This document shows positions 5,547-6,831 of a stretch of DNA of 6,831 bases, piece after piece. The notes below the pieces were generated by a model, which worked only from the letters and a program-made list of their open reading frames with translations, did no database searches and was not told the origin of the DNA. Position numbers and translations under genes: made by a program. Every line of letters begins with the position of its first letter. Positions within the stretch are counted from its first letter, which is position 1. Source of the stretch: DASXRU01 sp036506395 (GTDB taxonomy: Bacteria; Acidobacteriota; Blastocatellia; Pyrinomonadales; Pyrinomonadaceae); NCBI GenBank assembly GCA_036506395.1, contig DASXRU010000239.1, forward strand, positions 1 through 6,831. The letters run 5' to 3'.

Positions 5547-5712
5547 TTACCGACGTCAACTATGCGGAAGCGCCACGACAGATCTGGCGGTGCTGTTCAG
5601 TGATCCGCCCGGAAAACATGTGCGCAATTTTCTCGGATACATCGGCATTAAGGCTCTGTGGTTTATAGGTGATAAGGTCGTTGACGCGTCAGGCTCAATC
5701 CTGTTTGCTTAG
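5470..5712 (+). pseudogene. C-terminal remnant of a PD-(D/E)xK-like nuclease
   Basis: In the frame +1 to the toxin, this reads GRDLLIEAKSS, then RMAVGQLLDYRR, then LAVLFSDPPGKHVRNFLGYIGIKALWFIGDKVVD and a stop at 5710-5712 (long strings shortened to recognisable blocks). The E-A-K (Glu codon 5488, Lys 5494) with a downstream Gln helix (Gln codon 5536) is the second half of the PD-(D/E)xK restriction-type core. The first acidic residue and the N-terminal region are absent, and no start codon with a ribosome site was found. About 80 residues remain, fused out of frame to the ParE fragment. It is probably non-functional. The exact nuclease family is not identified. Confidence 0.6.
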
Positions 5713-5720
5713 CGCACAAA

Positions 5721-5762
5721 AGGCTCAAAGTTCTGACGGCCAAAACGTCGGGCCGTGAGCCT
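5721..5762. other. Stem-loop before the aminotransferase gene
   Basis: aggctc (5721-5726) pairs with gagcct (5757-5762), and acggcc (5736-5741) pairs with ggccgt (5751-5756) around a 9-nt loop, leaving a 9-nt bulge on the left side. No T-tract follows, so it is not a clear terminator. It lies 35 bases before the start codon and could affect expression; it may equally be chance. Confidence 0.3.
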
Positions 5763-5782
5763 CTTCCGGATGCGACTGCAGT

Positions 5783-5787
5783 GGAGG
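5783..5787 (+). promoter_or_regulatory. Ribosome binding site that sets a TTG start
   Basis: ggagg lies 10 bases before TTG 5798. The frame is open back to a stop at 5756-5758 but holds no ATG or GTG there, so this site decides the TTG start of the aminotransferase. Confidence 0.6.
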
Positions 5788-5797
5788 ATCGGTTTCG

Positions 5798-6831
5798 TTG
5801 AGAAAGTTTCAGCCACCAGCTTTTCTTCGCGGAATTGAAAAGAGCGTGATTCGCCAGATCTCGGATCGCGCGAAGCCGGGCAGCATCAGTCTTGGCCTCG
5901 GGGAGCCGGACCTGCCGACGCCGGAAGTCATTCGTCGCGCTGCCGTCCGCGTGATCGAGCAGGAGCAGAATGGCTACACGTTGCAGGCGGGATTGCCGGC
6001 GCTGCGCGAACGCATCGCCGCCGACTACCCGCATATGCGACTGTCGACGGACGATGTGCTCATCACTGCCGGCTCGCAAGAGGCGCTTTATCTCGCGTTG
6101 CTGACGCTGGTGGATGCCGGTGATGAAGTACTGATTCCAAATCCGGGGTTTGTCGCCTATCCAACAATTGCGCGCATGGGCGGCGGACGTGCGGTGTTTT
6201 ATCGCTTGCCGGCTGAAGATGATTTCAGTTTCGACCTCGAAGATTTCGAGGGACGCATAACTTCGAAGACGAAAGTTGTCATCTGCATTAGTCCTTCAAA
6301 TCCCACGGGACGTGTGTTCACGAAAGATGATTTGCAGGCTATGTCCCGGGCTGTAGAAGAGAAGGCTCCGGGCGCCTATATCATCAGCGACGAAATCTAC
6401 CGGGAGCTTTATTACACGCTGGAGCGCCCGTCGTCGATTTCAGAGTTTTATCCGCGCACGATTGTTATCAGTGGGCTATCAAAGTCGATGAGCATGACCG
6501 GGTGGCGATTGGGTTGGATGTGCGGCGACAAAGAGGTCATCAGCAGCGCGCTGGTGCTCCACGGTTATGTCACCACCTGCGCATCGACGGTTTCGCAGAA
6601 GGCCGCACTGGCCGCCTGGACCAGCGAGGCTGAAGAGGCGCGCCGGCAGCACCGCGGCATCTTCAACGAGCGGCGCGATCATCTGCTGGCGACGCTGCGC
6701 AACGAGATTGGATTACGAGGCGTTACGCCGGACGGCGCCTTCTACACGATGGTTGACGTGCGTCCCTACGGCGATTCGATGAGCGTAGCGGAAAGGGCGC
6801 TGGAAGCCGGGGTGGTTACCGTTCCCGGCTC
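5798..6831 (+). CDS. Class I PLP aminotransferase, DapC candidate (3' end outside window)
   Basis: The 344 residues in view are a fold-type I PLP aminotransferase. Motifs: LGLGEPDLPTPE (32-43), the cofactor phosphate loop TAGSQEALYL (90-99), SPSNPTGRV with N168, SDEIYRELYY with D198 and Y201, and SGLSKSMSMTGWRLGW with Schiff-base K229 and R237. About 35-50 residues are missing at the C-terminus. The family includes aspartate, N-succinyl-DAP (DapC) and L,L-DAP (DapL) aminotransferases, and the substrate cannot be read from the sequence. Because dapD and a dapE-like gene are nearby and no other aminotransferase is seen, N-succinyl-2-amino-6-ketopimelate is the best guess. It is in the same orientation as the dap genes, but 1.4 kb of accessory DNA separates it from dapD. 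The start is TTG with ggagg upstream. Confidence 0.88.
   Translation, partial: MRKFQPPAFLRGIEKSVIRQISDRAKPGSISLGLGEPDLPTPEVIRRAAVRVIEQEQNGYTLQAGLPALRERIAADYPHMRLSTDDVLITAGSQEALYLALLTLVDAGDEVLIPNPGFVAYPTIARMGGGRAVFYRLPAEDDFSFDLEDFEGRITSKTKVVICISPSNPTGRVFTKDDLQAMSRAVEEKAPGAYIISDEIYRELYYTLERPSSISEFYPRTIVISGLSKSMSMTGWRLGWMCGDKEVISSALVLHGYVTTCASTVSQKAALAAWTSEAEEARRQHRGIFNERRDHLLATLRNEIGLRGVTPDGAFYTMVDVRPYGDSMSVAERALEAGVVTVPG

Noticed and set aside
5320..5712. A single 130-residue protein in the +1 frame
   Set aside because: Its first about 48 residues are out-of-frame translation of the toxin gene; only the part from about 5470 resembles a real protein.

Overview
The window carries most of a bacterial lysine / meso-diaminopimelate (DAP) pathway on the + strand, followed by a short accessory stretch and the start of a class I aminotransferase. 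In order: the 3' end of an aspartate kinase gene (lysC), an M20 metallo-deacylase in the dapE position, dapB, dapA, dapD, a two-gene module of unknown function, an orphan type II antitoxin, a broken ParE-like toxin joined to a nuclease remnant, and an aminotransferase that runs off the window. DapD is clearly a tetrahydrodipicolinate N-succinyltransferase, so the cluster encodes the succinylase branch. By context the M20 enzyme is the desuccinylase and the aminotransferase is a DapC candidate. asd, dapF and lysA are not in view.

The organism cannot be fixed from the sequence alone. Moderately high GC, a Gram-negative-type DapD, GTG and TTG starts, short DapB, and gaps filled with palindromic repeats would fit an Acidobacteriota-like genome, but this is a low-confidence inference.

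Layout. 2-1533: lysC and the dapE-like gene, overlapping by 4 bp (ATGA). 1534-1724: a 28-bp perfect inverted repeat whose arms each hold a 14-bp palindrome, abutting three 25-bp tandem repeats. 1725-2444: dapB. 2443-2654: a 212-bp element bounded by 20-bp perfect terminal inverted repeats, with a 96-nt long hairpin nested in it. 2688-4428: dapA and dapD, overlapping by 11 bp. 4439-4999: a promoter-like site and two small genes that overlap by 4 bp; function unknown. 5104-5712: antitoxin plus the toxin/nuclease chimera. 5713-5797: a weak stem-loop and a Shine-Dalgarno site. 5798-6831: aminotransferase, cut by the window end.

Working together: LysC phosphorylates aspartate and is probably feedback-controlled through its ACT domains. 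DapA and DapB make tetrahydrodipicolinate, DapD succinylates it, the aminotransferase would aminate it, and the M20 enzyme would remove the succinyl group. The tight overlaps lysC/dapE and dapA/dapD contrast with the repeat-filled gaps on both sides of dapB and the 1.4 kb of accessory DNA before the aminotransferase. The most interesting structure is in the gaps: two unrelated REPIN-like inverted doublets. In the second, paired base changes preserve the small hairpin inside each arm. I saw no strong case for a wholly new system; the two-gene module at 4476-4999 is the best candidate for undescribed biology.
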